IMG/VR virus record: IMGVR_UViG_3300033182_000827
Coordinates: 1 to 42,680 of that record
Source: a virus
Reading direction: 5' to 3' (one strand)
DNA: 42,680 bases
Shown here piece after piece: positions 14,825 through 22,847 of this stretch. The position numbers and the translations under genes were made by a program. The first letter of the stretch is position 1. Every line of letters starts with the position of its first letter. Below the pieces are notes generated by a model, which worked only from the letters and a program-made list of their open reading frames with translations, was not told the DNA's origin and made no database searches.

Positions 14825-15835
14825 ATGGGTATAAGAAATAGAAATTCAATTGTTGCAAATAATATTTACCATTCAGATAGCAATGAATTGATTGCAAATA
14901 TAGATAATCAGAAAATAAATTTCAAAAAAAATGTGCATTCTACAGCTACAATGTCAAGTGATAAATTATATACTAATGAAATTAATTCATATTCAAATGA
15001 TTATATTGTCTGGAATAATCCAAAAATTAGAATAAATGGTGCTTTAAAAACAATATCAACTGAGAGCGTTGGACCATTAGATATTTCTGATTGTAAATTA
15101 TGGATTGATATTGATAGACCTGATTGTTGGGATAGAAGTTCATATTATATTACAGAATTGATAAATGGAAGAAAGTGGTATGGTCTTGATCATGCAACTA
15201 TTCCAAATTCACCGAAACGAAATCATTTTGTAAATACACAACCCGATACTAAAAAATATGTAATTAGAACTGATTCGAATGGCGGTGGTGCATTATATTT
15301 ATTCGAAAATCGTCCAGAACTTAATTTTGGTCAAAATCCACACACTTTTATATTTTTTGTATATAATAGTTTTAAGAGTAGTTTGGATGGATGGTTATTT
15401 TGTCAAAATTCATCAACAACTGAGAGCGGTGATACTATAGGTTACTACGCTGATTATAATAATTGGCGAATATATTCAGAATATAATTCAAGTTATTATA
15501 ATATTTCTAGTTCAGCAACATTTAGTCCAGTAGGCGGTAGTTGGACAATGTTGGCATTTGCCTCTGACAATTTAAACGAAGAAATTAGATTAACAGTTTT
15601 CAATAAATATTTTCCATACGGTAAAACAGGTGCTGTTTCTGGTGTTCAAAGAGCATATTATAATGGTAGAAAAAGTTATGGTGCTATATCAATTGGTAAT
15701 AATTTTAGTACGAATAGCACTTGGGGTACAGGTGCACCAGCATATATAGGACCAATTTTAGCATATAATAAACTTTTGTCAACAAACGAAATATCTTCCA
15801 TTTACGATTATTACAGAACAGATTTTGGATTATAA
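14825..15835 (+). CDS. LamG/ConA-like lectin-fold fibre, pair member 2
   Basis: 336 residues, ATG 14825. N-terminal segment (GIRNRNSIVANNIYHSDS...) is unlike that of its partner, but the lectin part aligns: CKLWIDIDRPDCWDRSSYY, HTFIFFVYNS, WTMLAFASDN, IRLTVFNKYF and the closing YIGPILAYNKLLSTNEISSIYDYY. The two therefore share a LamG-like domain with different N-terminal stalks. Likely one receptor-recognition unit of the tail fibre array. No signal peptide or catalytic motif seen. Confidence 0.7.
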   Translation: MGIRNRNSIVANNIYHSDSNELIANIDNQKINFKKNVHSTATMSSDKLYTNEINSYSNDYIVWNNPKIRINGALKTISTESVGPLDISDCKLWIDIDRPDCWDRSSYYITELINGRKWYGLDHATIPNSPKRNHFVNTQPDTKKYVIRTDSNGGGALYLFENRPELNFGQNPHTFIFFVYNSFKSSLDGWLFCQNSSTTESGDTIGYYADYNNWRIYSEYNSSYYNISSSATFSPVGGSWTMLAFASDNLNEEIRLTVFNKYFPYGKTGAVSGVQRAYYNGRKSYGAISIGNNFSTNSTWGTGAPAYIGPILAYNKLLSTNEISSIYDYYRTDFGL

Positions 15836-15838
15836 CAT

Positions 15839-16564
15839 ATGAGCATATTAAGAGTTGATTCAATTACGGGAATATCAGGCACGGAATCAGCAGCACCAAT
15901 TAAAATAAATGGAGATTATGCTGAATTATCCAGTAATGTAAAATTACCTCCAGGGTGTGTTGTTCAAACAGTATGTCGTATGATTCATCAAGATTATGCA
16001 TACTCAACAGGGGGCGCATATTATGATTATTTTGCACACTTAGAAATAATGAAAACAAGAATTGTATCTAAATTTGATAATAGTGCTTTTTATGTGAGAA
16101 TGGGAATTAATGGTGAATCATATGATCATAACTGGACTTTATTTCCAGCAAGAGCAGTCAATGCCACCGATAATGCTCCATTAGAGTATCAAAATTATGA
16201 TCAATGGGATTTAGATGTTGCAAGACATTGGTTAGGTTCTGAACAAGCTAGTACACAAACACAATATTATGCTTCTGGTTATACAAATCCAGGAAATTAT
16301 GCTGATTCTGACTATAATTCAACTCCTATTCAAACATGTACGATGGAATTTATAGATGTACCAGAAGTTATTGCAGGAACAAATCTTGACTATACCGCTG
16401 TTATGCAATGTAATGCGAATTATACATTTACATTAAATCGATCTCAAAATGCAACTTTAAGTACTAATTATGAAAGAGGTGTGAGTTATGTTATAATACA
16501 AGAGATATCTGGACCAGTTAAAAAAGAATACGTTGAAGGAGGTGTCTATGATTATACATTTTAA
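15839..16564 (+). CDS. Fibre protein, pair D member 1
   Basis: 241 residues, ATG 15839 three bases after the previous stop. N-terminus MSILRVDSITG is of the shared attachment type. Then G-D-Y-A-E-L-S-S-N-V-K-L-P-P-G-C-V-V-Q, RMIH, DYFAHLEIMKTRIVSK..., RMGINGE, W-T-L-F-P-A-R-A, SGYTNPGNYA, STPIQTCTMEFIDVP and the C-terminal ERGVSYVIIQEISGP. The neighbour repeats this order. The 'LP.G.V.Q' strand and 'I.QEI' end are typical for phage fibre head domains. No enzymatic motif. Confidence 0.65.
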   Translation: MSILRVDSITGISGTESAAPIKINGDYAELSSNVKLPPGCVVQTVCRMIHQDYAYSTGGAYYDYFAHLEIMKTRIVSKFDNSAFYVRMGINGESYDHNWTLFPARAVNATDNAPLEYQNYDQWDLDVARHWLGSEQASTQTQYYASGYTNPGNYADSDYNSTPIQTCTMEFIDVPEVIAGTNLDYTAVMQCNANYTFTLNRSQNATLSTNYERGVSYVIIQEISGPVKKEYVEGGVYDYTF

Positions 16565-16570
16565 GGAACT

Positions 16571-17365
16571 ATGTTAAGATTACAGAATATTGATTCTAGT
16601 ACCGGTAAAAATTTATTTAAATTTCATAATAATTATGCAGATTTAAGCGAGAATGTTATTTTACCTAGAGGATCAGTTATTCAAAATAAAATTAGAATGA
16701 TTCATAGTAAACATAACTATGCTATTTATGATGGTTATTATACGTATATGACCAAAATGGATATTTTTGACACAACAATAGTTGCAAAAGAAGATTATAG
16801 TGGGTTTTTGGTATCTTTTGGATTAAATGGAGAAGGAACTGGAACGCATGATTGGGGAGTATTTCCATGCAGAGCTATTGGTTATGCAAAAGAATCAAAT
16901 TTGACTAATCCTGATTTTGTAAATTCTAATTATGAAAAAGGTAGTATTTGGGATATCAATATTGCAAGATATTTTGATTCAGCAAGTAAAACACAGTTGA
17001 GCGGCGAAATTGGTTTAAGCACTATAGAATATCCTTATCATTTACTCAATAATAGATTTAGAGATTCTGTGTATACAAATCCAGGACAATATTCTAGTAG
17101 TAATGATTATGCTTCTACATCAATACAGACATGTGATGTCAAATTTTTTGATTTACCAAATGTCAAAAAAGGTGAAATGGTCACTTACAGTTTAGTTGTA
17201 AATTCAACGGGTTCTAATACATGGAGAGTAAATACAACAGCAGATAATGCTTCGGCCACAACCACAGACCGTGAACGTGGAGTAAGTTTTTGTCATATTC
17301 AAGAAATTAAAGGGCCGATAGAAGCAACAAGTATTGGCGATGGTGTTTACGAATATAGGGCATAA
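16571..17365 (+). CDS. Fibre protein, pair D member 2
   Basis: 264 residues. Its N-terminus MLRLQNIDSSTG is a shortened version of the neighbour's. Aligned blocks: NYADLSENVILPRGSVIQ, RMIHSKHNYA, MTKMDIFDTTIVAK, GLNGEG, WGVFPCRAIG, YTNPGQYSSS, STSIQTCDVKFFDLP and ERGVSFCHIQEIKGP. It carries an extra ~25-residue insertion (around YPYHLLNNRFRD). Clear tandem duplicate of the previous gene with divergence in loops. The next gene starts one base after its stop. Confidence 0.65.
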   Translation: MLRLQNIDSSTGKNLFKFHNNYADLSENVILPRGSVIQNKIRMIHSKHNYAIYDGYYTYMTKMDIFDTTIVAKEDYSGFLVSFGLNGEGTGTHDWGVFPCRAIGYAKESNLTNPDFVNSNYEKGSIWDINIARYFDSASKTQLSGEIGLSTIEYPYHLLNNRFRDSVYTNPGQYSSSNDYASTSIQTCDVKFFDLPNVKKGEMVTYSLVVNSTGSNTWRVNTTADNASATTTDRERGVSFCHIQEIKGPIEATSIGDGVYEYRA

Positions 17366-17366
17366 A

Positions 17367-17900
17367 ATGAGACACAATTACACTACTATTTTAACGATAA
17401 TAAGACCTGATATAAAATTTAAATCAACAGGCTTAAAATATGAAGATATTATATTTGATAGTGGTGACATACCCAGTAAAGAAGAATTAGATGCTGCAAT
17501 TGAAGAGTATAATAAAAAAGAACTTGAAGCACTGTTTAGAGTTGAGAGAAATTATAGACTACAAGAATGTGATTGGATTGTATTAACAAATTATGAAAAA
17601 GGACTTGAAGTTCCGAGTGAATGGGTAGAATATAGACAAAAATTAAGAGATTTATCAGGCGAGTCTGCTAAATATGGATATTTTTCAAATATGATAGATT
17701 TAGATTCAATTGATTGGCCTGAAAGACCGGAATATGCTAAAAGGAATTTAATAAATTTTGAAGATGGTTTAAACACATTTAGTTTAGAAGATGGATATTA
17801 TCTGGTAATGGAAAATTCTACAAAATTTGATAATGAAAATAGTAGACCGACTTATCCAATAAAATCACCAAAAACATTTCCTAAAGGAACAATTAAATGA
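17367..17900 (+). CDS. Tail-fibre assembly chaperone-like protein
   Basis: 177 residues from ATG 17367. The central segment E-R-N-Y-R-L-Q-E-C-D-W-I-V-L, followed by EVPSEWVEYRQKLRDLSG, fits the phage tail assembly chaperone pattern 'R..RL...DW...........W..YRQ.LRD' (PF16778-like). Such proteins help fold or trimerise the fibre encoded just upstream, here the pair D or LamG proteins. The C-terminal ~60 residues are not diagnostic. Its last codon overlaps the next ATG (ATGA). The chaperone assignment is a family-level inference; the protein could also be a virion component. Confidence 0.7.
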   Translation: MRHNYTTILTIIRPDIKFKSTGLKYEDIIFDSGDIPSKEELDAAIEEYNKKELEALFRVERNYRLQECDWIVLTNYEKGLEVPSEWVEYRQKLRDLSGESAKYGYFSNMIDLDSIDWPERPEYAKRNLINFEDGLNTFSLEDGYYLVMENSTKFDNENSRPTYPIKSPKTFPKGTIK

Positions 17901-18106
17901 GTTCAAGAGCGTTAAGAAATGCTATTTCAGAATCATCATCCGTAGATAAATACGCATCAGCATCTGGTTTAATCGTAAGACAAAACTCACAAGATTTATC
18001 GGATACATTAACGATTGAAGAAGGATCAAATGGTATGATAGCAGGGCCCATTAACATTAAAAATAACGGTAAAATGATCATAAAAGGCAATTTGTCAATA
18101 GTATGA
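17897..18106 (+). CDS. Small virion-type protein (69 aa) in fibre operon
   Basis: 69 residues, between two genes with ATGA overlaps on both sides, which supports that it is real. MSSRALRNAISESSSVDKYAS then GLIVRQNSQDLSDTL and EEGSNGMIAGPINIKNNGKMIIKGNLSIV. The final 'GPINI..G..m.I.G..siV' strand is a recurring cap seen in short phage fibre or baseplate proteins. No function assigned. Confidence 0.55.
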   Translation: MSSRALRNAISESSSVDKYASASGLIVRQNSQDLSDTLTIEEGSNGMIAGPINIKNNGKMIIKGNLSIV

Positions 18107-19098
18107 GAACTTTTAGAAGACTCTTAAAAAATTATGTTGAAGTTGTAGATGATGTTGTTTTAACTCAAACAGTGTCAGATGAAGTTTTATTGGATGCTGA
18201 TGGCGGCATAATTTCTTATAGAAAAGATGGTGATAATATTTATAGAAGTCACACTTTTTTGAATTCTGGTTCATTTAAAGTTAATACTCAACTTTCTGCG
18301 TACATATTTATTGTAGGTGGCGGTGGAGGTGGTGGTGGTCGTCATGGGGGTGGCGGTGGAGGTGGCGGCATCATTGCTGGCAATATCATTATTTACAATG
18401 ATGTTTATCCTATTATAATCGGTCAGGGCGGTAAAGGGGCATTTTCAGATACCACAGGATATAGTGGAGAAGATACAACATTTTTGGGTGAAACTGCGAT
18501 AGGCGGCGGAGGTGGCGGAGCATATGGTGGTGGATCATATCCTGGTGGTGCAAATGGGGGCTGTGGAGGCGCAGGCGGTCATGCTCCTAGTGTGAGTGGC
18601 AGTTCTATACAAACTGTGGTGGATTCTAATTTAATTGCATATGGAAATGATGGGGGTTCTGGTGGAAGTAATGAGGGTGGCGGCGGCGGCGGAGCTGGTG
18701 CTGTAGGACAAAATGCATCGGGGGGTTCTTACGGGGGTGCTGGGGGTGATGGTATACAATGTCCAGTAGATGGATATTGGTATGCTGGCGGCGGAGGTGG
18801 CGGAGGTTGGACTGAGCGAGCGGGCGCTGGAGGTCGTGGCGGTGGCGGTTGTGGAGGTCGTGGAAATTCTACAGGTTCAGTAATTGCTGGCGATGATACT
18901 GGAGGTAACGATGGCAGAACATTGCCATTTCCTGGACAAGGAGCCTCGGGGGGTTATGGTAATCCGTTTGGTGGACATGCTGGGGTAAACACAGGGGGTG
19001 GTGGTGGTGGATCAGGACAAAGAGATAATAATAGTTATTGTGGTATTGGAGGAGATGGTGGATCAGGAATTGTAATCATAGAATATCAGATAGCATAA
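18103..19098 (+). CDS. Polyglycine-rich adhesin, pair E member 1
   Basis: 331 residues. Basic N-terminus MRTFRRLLKNYVE, then YRKDGDNIYRSHTFLNSGSFKV, IFIVGGGGGGGGRHGGGGGGGG and long Gly tracts to the end: AIGGGGGGAYGGG, GNDGGSGGSNEGGGGGG, PVDGYWYAGGGGGGGW, GGRGGGGCGGRG, GGGGGSGQRDNN, and GDGGSGIVIIEYQ. Same general 'VGGGGGG...GGxGGxx...GSGIVIIEY' plan as the glycine-rich trio at 3709-5647 but longer and more Gly-rich. Fits a polyglycine-II adhesin or fibre tip; composition-based. ATGA junction upstream; TAATG junction downstream. Confidence 0.7.
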   Translation: MRTFRRLLKNYVEVVDDVVLTQTVSDEVLLDADGGIISYRKDGDNIYRSHTFLNSGSFKVNTQLSAYIFIVGGGGGGGGRHGGGGGGGGIIAGNIIIYNDVYPIIIGQGGKGAFSDTTGYSGEDTTFLGETAIGGGGGGAYGGGSYPGGANGGCGGAGGHAPSVSGSSIQTVVDSNLIAYGNDGGSGGSNEGGGGGGAGAVGQNASGGSYGGAGGDGIQCPVDGYWYAGGGGGGGWTERAGAGGRGGGGCGGRGNSTGSVIAGDDTGGNDGRTLPFPGQGASGGYGNPFGGHAGVNTGGGGGGSGQRDNNSYCGIGGDGGSGIVIIEYQIA

Positions 19099-20102
19099 TG
19101 GCAAGAACATTAAGAAGAATTTTTAGAAAAAGAACTCAACCTTACATTCAAAGAGTGATTGAACAGATACAAGGATATGCTGAAGGTGGCATTACTACTT
19201 ATGAAAAAGTAGAAGATAACTTATATTGTATACATTCTTTTATAGCAAATAGTGCATTATATGTTAGAAAAACAATTTCCGCTGAAATTTTTATGGTAGG
19301 CGGCGGAGGTGGTGGGGGAGGTCGTCATGGAGGGGGTGGAGGAGCAGGTGCTGTAATTTATGGATTTAGATATATGGAACCTGGTATATATGATGCAATG
19401 ATAGGTGAAGGTGGTAAAGGTGCAGTTTGGGACACTTGGGGTAATGATGGAAAATCAACTACATTCGCTGACGCTGTTGCAATAGGAGGCGGTGGAGGAG
19501 GAACATACAACGGAAATGTATCTGATTCAAGAAGAAAAGATGGTAGACCTGGAGGATCAGGTGGCGGGGGTGGCCATACTGGCGGTGGGGGCAGAAAAGG
19601 CAAAAAAATAGTTTATTCAGTACCTTGGGGAACTCTTTATGGAAATGATGGGGGTAATGGTGCTGGTGATGAAGGTGGCGGCGGAGGTGGTGCCTTAAAA
19701 CGAGGATCAAATGCAATTAGTGGCAAATGGGGCGGTAATGGAGGTAGTGGATTTCTCTGTCCCATAGACGGATATTGGTATGCAGGTGGAGGGGGTGGTG
19801 GAGGATGGGATCAAAGACCAGGAATGGGAGGTCGTGGAGGTGGTGGTGCAGGTGGTCGAGGTAGCAGTAGTGGTTGGTTTGCTAGAGAACTTCAGGGGGG
19901 CTCTAGAAATTTAGATTTTCATGGTTTAGGTCAGGATGGTAATTATGGAAATGCAAATGGTGGGATGGCAGCAAAAAATAGTGGTTCTGGCGGAGGGGGA
20001 TCGGGTCAAAGAGAGTGGAACAGTGTATGCAGCATTGGGGGTGACGGCGGATCCGGAATAGTTATTGTTAAATATTTAATAGGAAAAGTTCAGCTATCAT
20101 GA
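19098..20102 (+). CDS. Polyglycine-rich adhesin, pair E member 2
   Basis: 334 residues from the TAATG junction; the in-frame region upstream of it (19038) is inside the neighbouring gene and is not the start. MARTLRRIFRKRTQPY matches the basic N-terminus of its neighbour, followed by IFMVGGGGGGGGRHGGGGGA, GYRYMEPGIYDAMIGEGGKGA-like text, AIGGGGGGTYN, PIDGYWYAGGGGGGGWDQRPG, GGSGQREW and GDGGSGIVIVKYL. Close paralogue of the previous gene with different loops (ARELQGGSRNLDFHG instead of VIAGDDTGGNDG). Confidence 0.7.
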   Translation: MARTLRRIFRKRTQPYIQRVIEQIQGYAEGGITTYEKVEDNLYCIHSFIANSALYVRKTISAEIFMVGGGGGGGGRHGGGGGAGAVIYGFRYMEPGIYDAMIGEGGKGAVWDTWGNDGKSTTFADAVAIGGGGGGTYNGNVSDSRRKDGRPGGSGGGGGHTGGGGRKGKKIVYSVPWGTLYGNDGGNGAGDEGGGGGGALKRGSNAISGKWGGNGGSGFLCPIDGYWYAGGGGGGGWDQRPGMGGRGGGGAGGRGSSSGWFARELQGGSRNLDFHGLGQDGNYGNANGGMAAKNSGSGGGGSGQREWNSVCSIGGDGGSGIVIVKYLIGKVQLS

Positions 20103-20854
20103 GTAGTTCAATAACAGTGGACAAAATTGAGAAATATGATGAATCATATTTAGATATAAAAGGTGATGTTGTAGTTGAAGATTTTTTACCTGTTGAAGGT
20201 ACTGGTTATGCACTTAGGAATGTGCAGCGAATGTATAGATTAGATACTTCTACAATTTCAACAACCCATGGATATTTGTCACCATTTAATAATAGTTCCG
20301 CATCTACAGTACCACCAGCAACGACTAGGGCACCTCAAAATACACAATGGCCAGATTTTGGTGTTTGCCTTCCAAATAGTAAAATTTATGTTGAAGTGTA
20401 TTTCCCAGTATATAATGGTTATACTGGATGGGGCGGAATGTATTTCAGTCTAAATATGAGATTTCTTTATGAAGATGAATATGACTATACAGAAACTTTT
20501 TCTTTAGGTAATAGTGGACACTCTATGTCGATGAATGAAGGTGATGAAGATTACGAGCATTATCGAAAATCTTTTTGGATTGATCCTGGTTTATACGATG
20601 GACGAACAAAAGTAAAAAATTTCTCAGTAAATTTTGTTTGGAGAGGTAGAACGAATAATGACACTGCATGGGTTGCCAGTAGGTATAATGATGTGAATAG
20701 ACTAGATGATTATTTTGAACACAGTCAACATAATACTCATTTTCATCCAGAAATGATAATATATGAATATGCAACTGCAAAATCAATTGATAAAACTGAA
20801 AAAAATATAATTTATGATCCAACAATCGTATTACAACCGCAGGGCATCATATAA
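20099..20854 (+). CDS. Fibre protein, group F copy 1
   Basis: 251 residues, ATGA start. N-terminus MSSSITVDKIEKYDE of the shared attachment type, then D-V-V-V-E-D-F-L-P, G-Y-A-L-R-N-V-Q-R-M, NSKIYVEVYFPVYN, GWGGMYFSL, LGNSGHSMSMNEGDEDYE, RKSFWIDP, and a C-terminal HPEMIIYEYATA. These blocks recur in the next two genes. It is the shortest route to the domain: only the attachment segment and the shared domain. Ends in TAATG. Confidence 0.65.
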   Translation: MSSSITVDKIEKYDESYLDIKGDVVVEDFLPVEGTGYALRNVQRMYRLDTSTISTTHGYLSPFNNSSASTVPPATTRAPQNTQWPDFGVCLPNSKIYVEVYFPVYNGYTGWGGMYFSLNMRFLYEDEYDYTETFSLGNSGHSMSMNEGDEDYEHYRKSFWIDPGLYDGRTKVKNFSVNFVWRGRTNNDTAWVASRYNDVNRLDDYFEHSQHNTHFHPEMIIYEYATAKSIDKTEKNIIYDPTIVLQPQGII

Positions 20855-22224
20855 TGGCAACTTTAGAAAATATTTACTTACCTGAAACTCAAAAAATAGA
20901 AGTCACTGTAAAATCAAATGTGGTTGGCATTAATGAATATGTTTTTAGTTTTGCAGAATTTGATGATAGCGGATCAATTACATATCAACAACTCATTAAT
21001 CCAACTTTAACTCTTGAAAGAGGAAAAATTTATAGATTTAATATCAGAACTGAAGGATATAAATTTTATATAAAAGAGAAAAAAAATTATTTGGGAAACT
21101 ATCACACATACAATACTGGTCTGTTTAATAATGGTGCAGAAGAAGATTTTATAACTTTCATAGTTCCAATTGATGCACCGGATGAATTGTATTATCAATC
21201 CGATATTGATAAAAATTTAAATGGAATATTTAAAATTATAGATGGTTTTAACGAGTTTAATGTCACATCAACAAGCGATAATCAATACTTTTCTTTTACT
21301 GGTGGTGCTGGGGGATATAATGTTCCCATTTATTTGAAAAGAGGTAACACATATAAATTCATTGTAAATTTGGAAGGAGATAAATTTGTAATTAACAGAT
21401 TGAGTACAATAGATGCCGATGAATTATATAACGATGATGAAGTCATAAAAAATAATAACATAGAATCTGGTACAATAACAATAATACCTAATAAAAATAC
21501 TCCTGATTTTTTATATTACAATAGTATTTCTCATGTCTCAATGAAAGGAACAATTTATATAATTGGTTCTGATGAATTGGAAGATGATGAAAACAATTTA
21601 GGCGGCGAACTACAAACAAATATAATTCAAAGTATTGATTCTTCTAGACCAATTCATTTTAATGGAAATGTAAAGTATGATCGTCTATTGACTAAGGAAA
21701 GTAATGGTTATACTTTGAGACAAGTAGAGAGATTTTGGGAACGAGCTTATGTTGATGGTGTAACGACAACTTGGGCACAAATTTATGAATGGCCTTCAAT
21801 CAATGGTTGTTTGAAAAACAGTAAAATCAGAATGGAAACATATTTACCAGCAAGAAATGATTCAACTTCTTGGGGTGGTGTTTATTTTCAATATAGCATA
21901 AGAGTAAGAACTAGTTCTGGTGGTTTTTCAGATTATAGAAATTTAGGAAATACCGGTTATGTAACAGTCATGAATGAAGGCGATCAGGATATACATACAT
22001 TCAAAAAACCTTTTTGGATAGATGTTCAAGAATATTTTCCAGAAACAATTGATAGTGATTTTGATTTTAATTTAAAAATAAGATCGAGATCGTATGATGG
22101 TACTGCATACGTTGGTAGAACTGATCAGAATGATATAAACGCTCAGGATTGGGCCATAGGTTCTCGTTCAAATCATTTTTTTTCCGAGGTAATATATTTT
22201 GAGTATGCGTCAATAAGGGACTAA
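20854..22224 (+). CDS. Fibre protein, group F copy 2, with two cupredoxin-like domains
   Basis: 456 residues. N-terminal part holds two tandem domains (~15-130 and ~130-250), each with Y-x-F-S-F, NPTLTLERG-K-I-Y-R-F-N or LKRGNTYKF-I-V-N, G-Y/D-K-F, then a VP/PN.NTPD-(E/F)-L-Y-Y strand and MKGTIYIIG. This is the plan of a cupredoxin (blue-copper-like) fold, common in marine phage virion proteins. A full set of copper ligands (H, C, H, M) is not evident; only H-V-S-M in the second domain recalls the ligand loop, so copper binding is doubtful. The C-terminal ~170 residues (NGYTLRQVERF, WGGVYFQYS, LGNTGYVTVMNEGDQD, KPFWIDVQEYFP) are the domain shared with its neighbours. TAATG at both ends. Confidence 0.65.
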   Translation: MATLENIYLPETQKIEVTVKSNVVGINEYVFSFAEFDDSGSITYQQLINPTLTLERGKIYRFNIRTEGYKFYIKEKKNYLGNYHTYNTGLFNNGAEEDFITFIVPIDAPDELYYQSDIDKNLNGIFKIIDGFNEFNVTSTSDNQYFSFTGGAGGYNVPIYLKRGNTYKFIVNLEGDKFVINRLSTIDADELYNDDEVIKNNNIESGTITIIPNKNTPDFLYYNSISHVSMKGTIYIIGSDELEDDENNLGGELQTNIIQSIDSSRPIHFNGNVKYDRLLTKESNGYTLRQVERFWERAYVDGVTTTWAQIYEWPSINGCLKNSKIRMETYLPARNDSTSWGGVYFQYSIRVRTSSGGFSDYRNLGNTGYVTVMNEGDQDIHTFKKPFWIDVQEYFPETIDSDFDFNLKIRSRSYDGTAYVGRTDQNDINAQDWAIGSRSNHFFSEVIYFEYASIRD

Positions 22225-22847
22225 TGTCATTAAAAGTAAACAATATAAACAATAACGGTTTATTGGATTTAACCGGTGATGTTGTAGTTGAAAATTTAAT
22301 TCCCAAATTTGGTCATGGATATCATCTTAGACAAGTAAGAAGATATGTTGAATCACATGGTAATAATAGTGTTCCTACATCTTTTGTAAAATATACAGAT
22401 TTTCCTTATTTTGAAAATTGCTATAAAAATAGCAAAATAAAAATGGACTTATACATACCATGTCGTAATGAAGGAGTAGCATGGGGTGGAATAGCATTTA
22501 AAATAAGAATTAGAGTTAAATATACAGAATCAGGATTAATATCTAAATATATATCGTTAGGTAATTCTGGACACAGTACATTAATGAATCATGGTGATCA
22601 GGATATTAATCATTTTCAAAAAGCATTTTGGATAGATGTTCAGGAAATATTTCCAGATACAAAATATAATAATTTTGATTATCAAGTTGAAATATACGCC
22701 AGGGGTTATGATAATGTAGCTACTATAATAACATCAAATAATGTAAATGGCAGCGATTCAACACCAGATGAAACGTATGATAGTTTATCGAATCATTTTT
22801 ATACTGAATTAATACTTTACGAGTATTCTTCTTATAGAGAATTATAA
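22224..22847 (+). CDS. Fibre protein, group F copy 3
   Basis: 207 residues, TAATG start. N-terminus MSLKVNNINNNG, then DLTGDVVVENLIPKFG, which matches copy 1 (DVVVEDFLPVEG). Shared domain: HGYHLRQVRRYVE, NSKIKMDLYIPCRN, AWGGIAFKI, LGNSGHSTLMNHGDQDINH, QKAFWIDVQEIFP, and FYTELILYEYSS. So group F uses one distal domain with three different N-terminal parts. Followed by TAATG for the cysteine-rich gene. Confidence 0.65.
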   Translation: MSLKVNNINNNGLLDLTGDVVVENLIPKFGHGYHLRQVRRYVESHGNNSVPTSFVKYTDFPYFENCYKNSKIKMDLYIPCRNEGVAWGGIAFKIRIRVKYTESGLISKYISLGNSGHSTLMNHGDQDINHFQKAFWIDVQEIFPDTKYNNFDYQVEIYARGYDNVATIITSNNVNGSDSTPDETYDSLSNHFYTELILYEYSSYREL

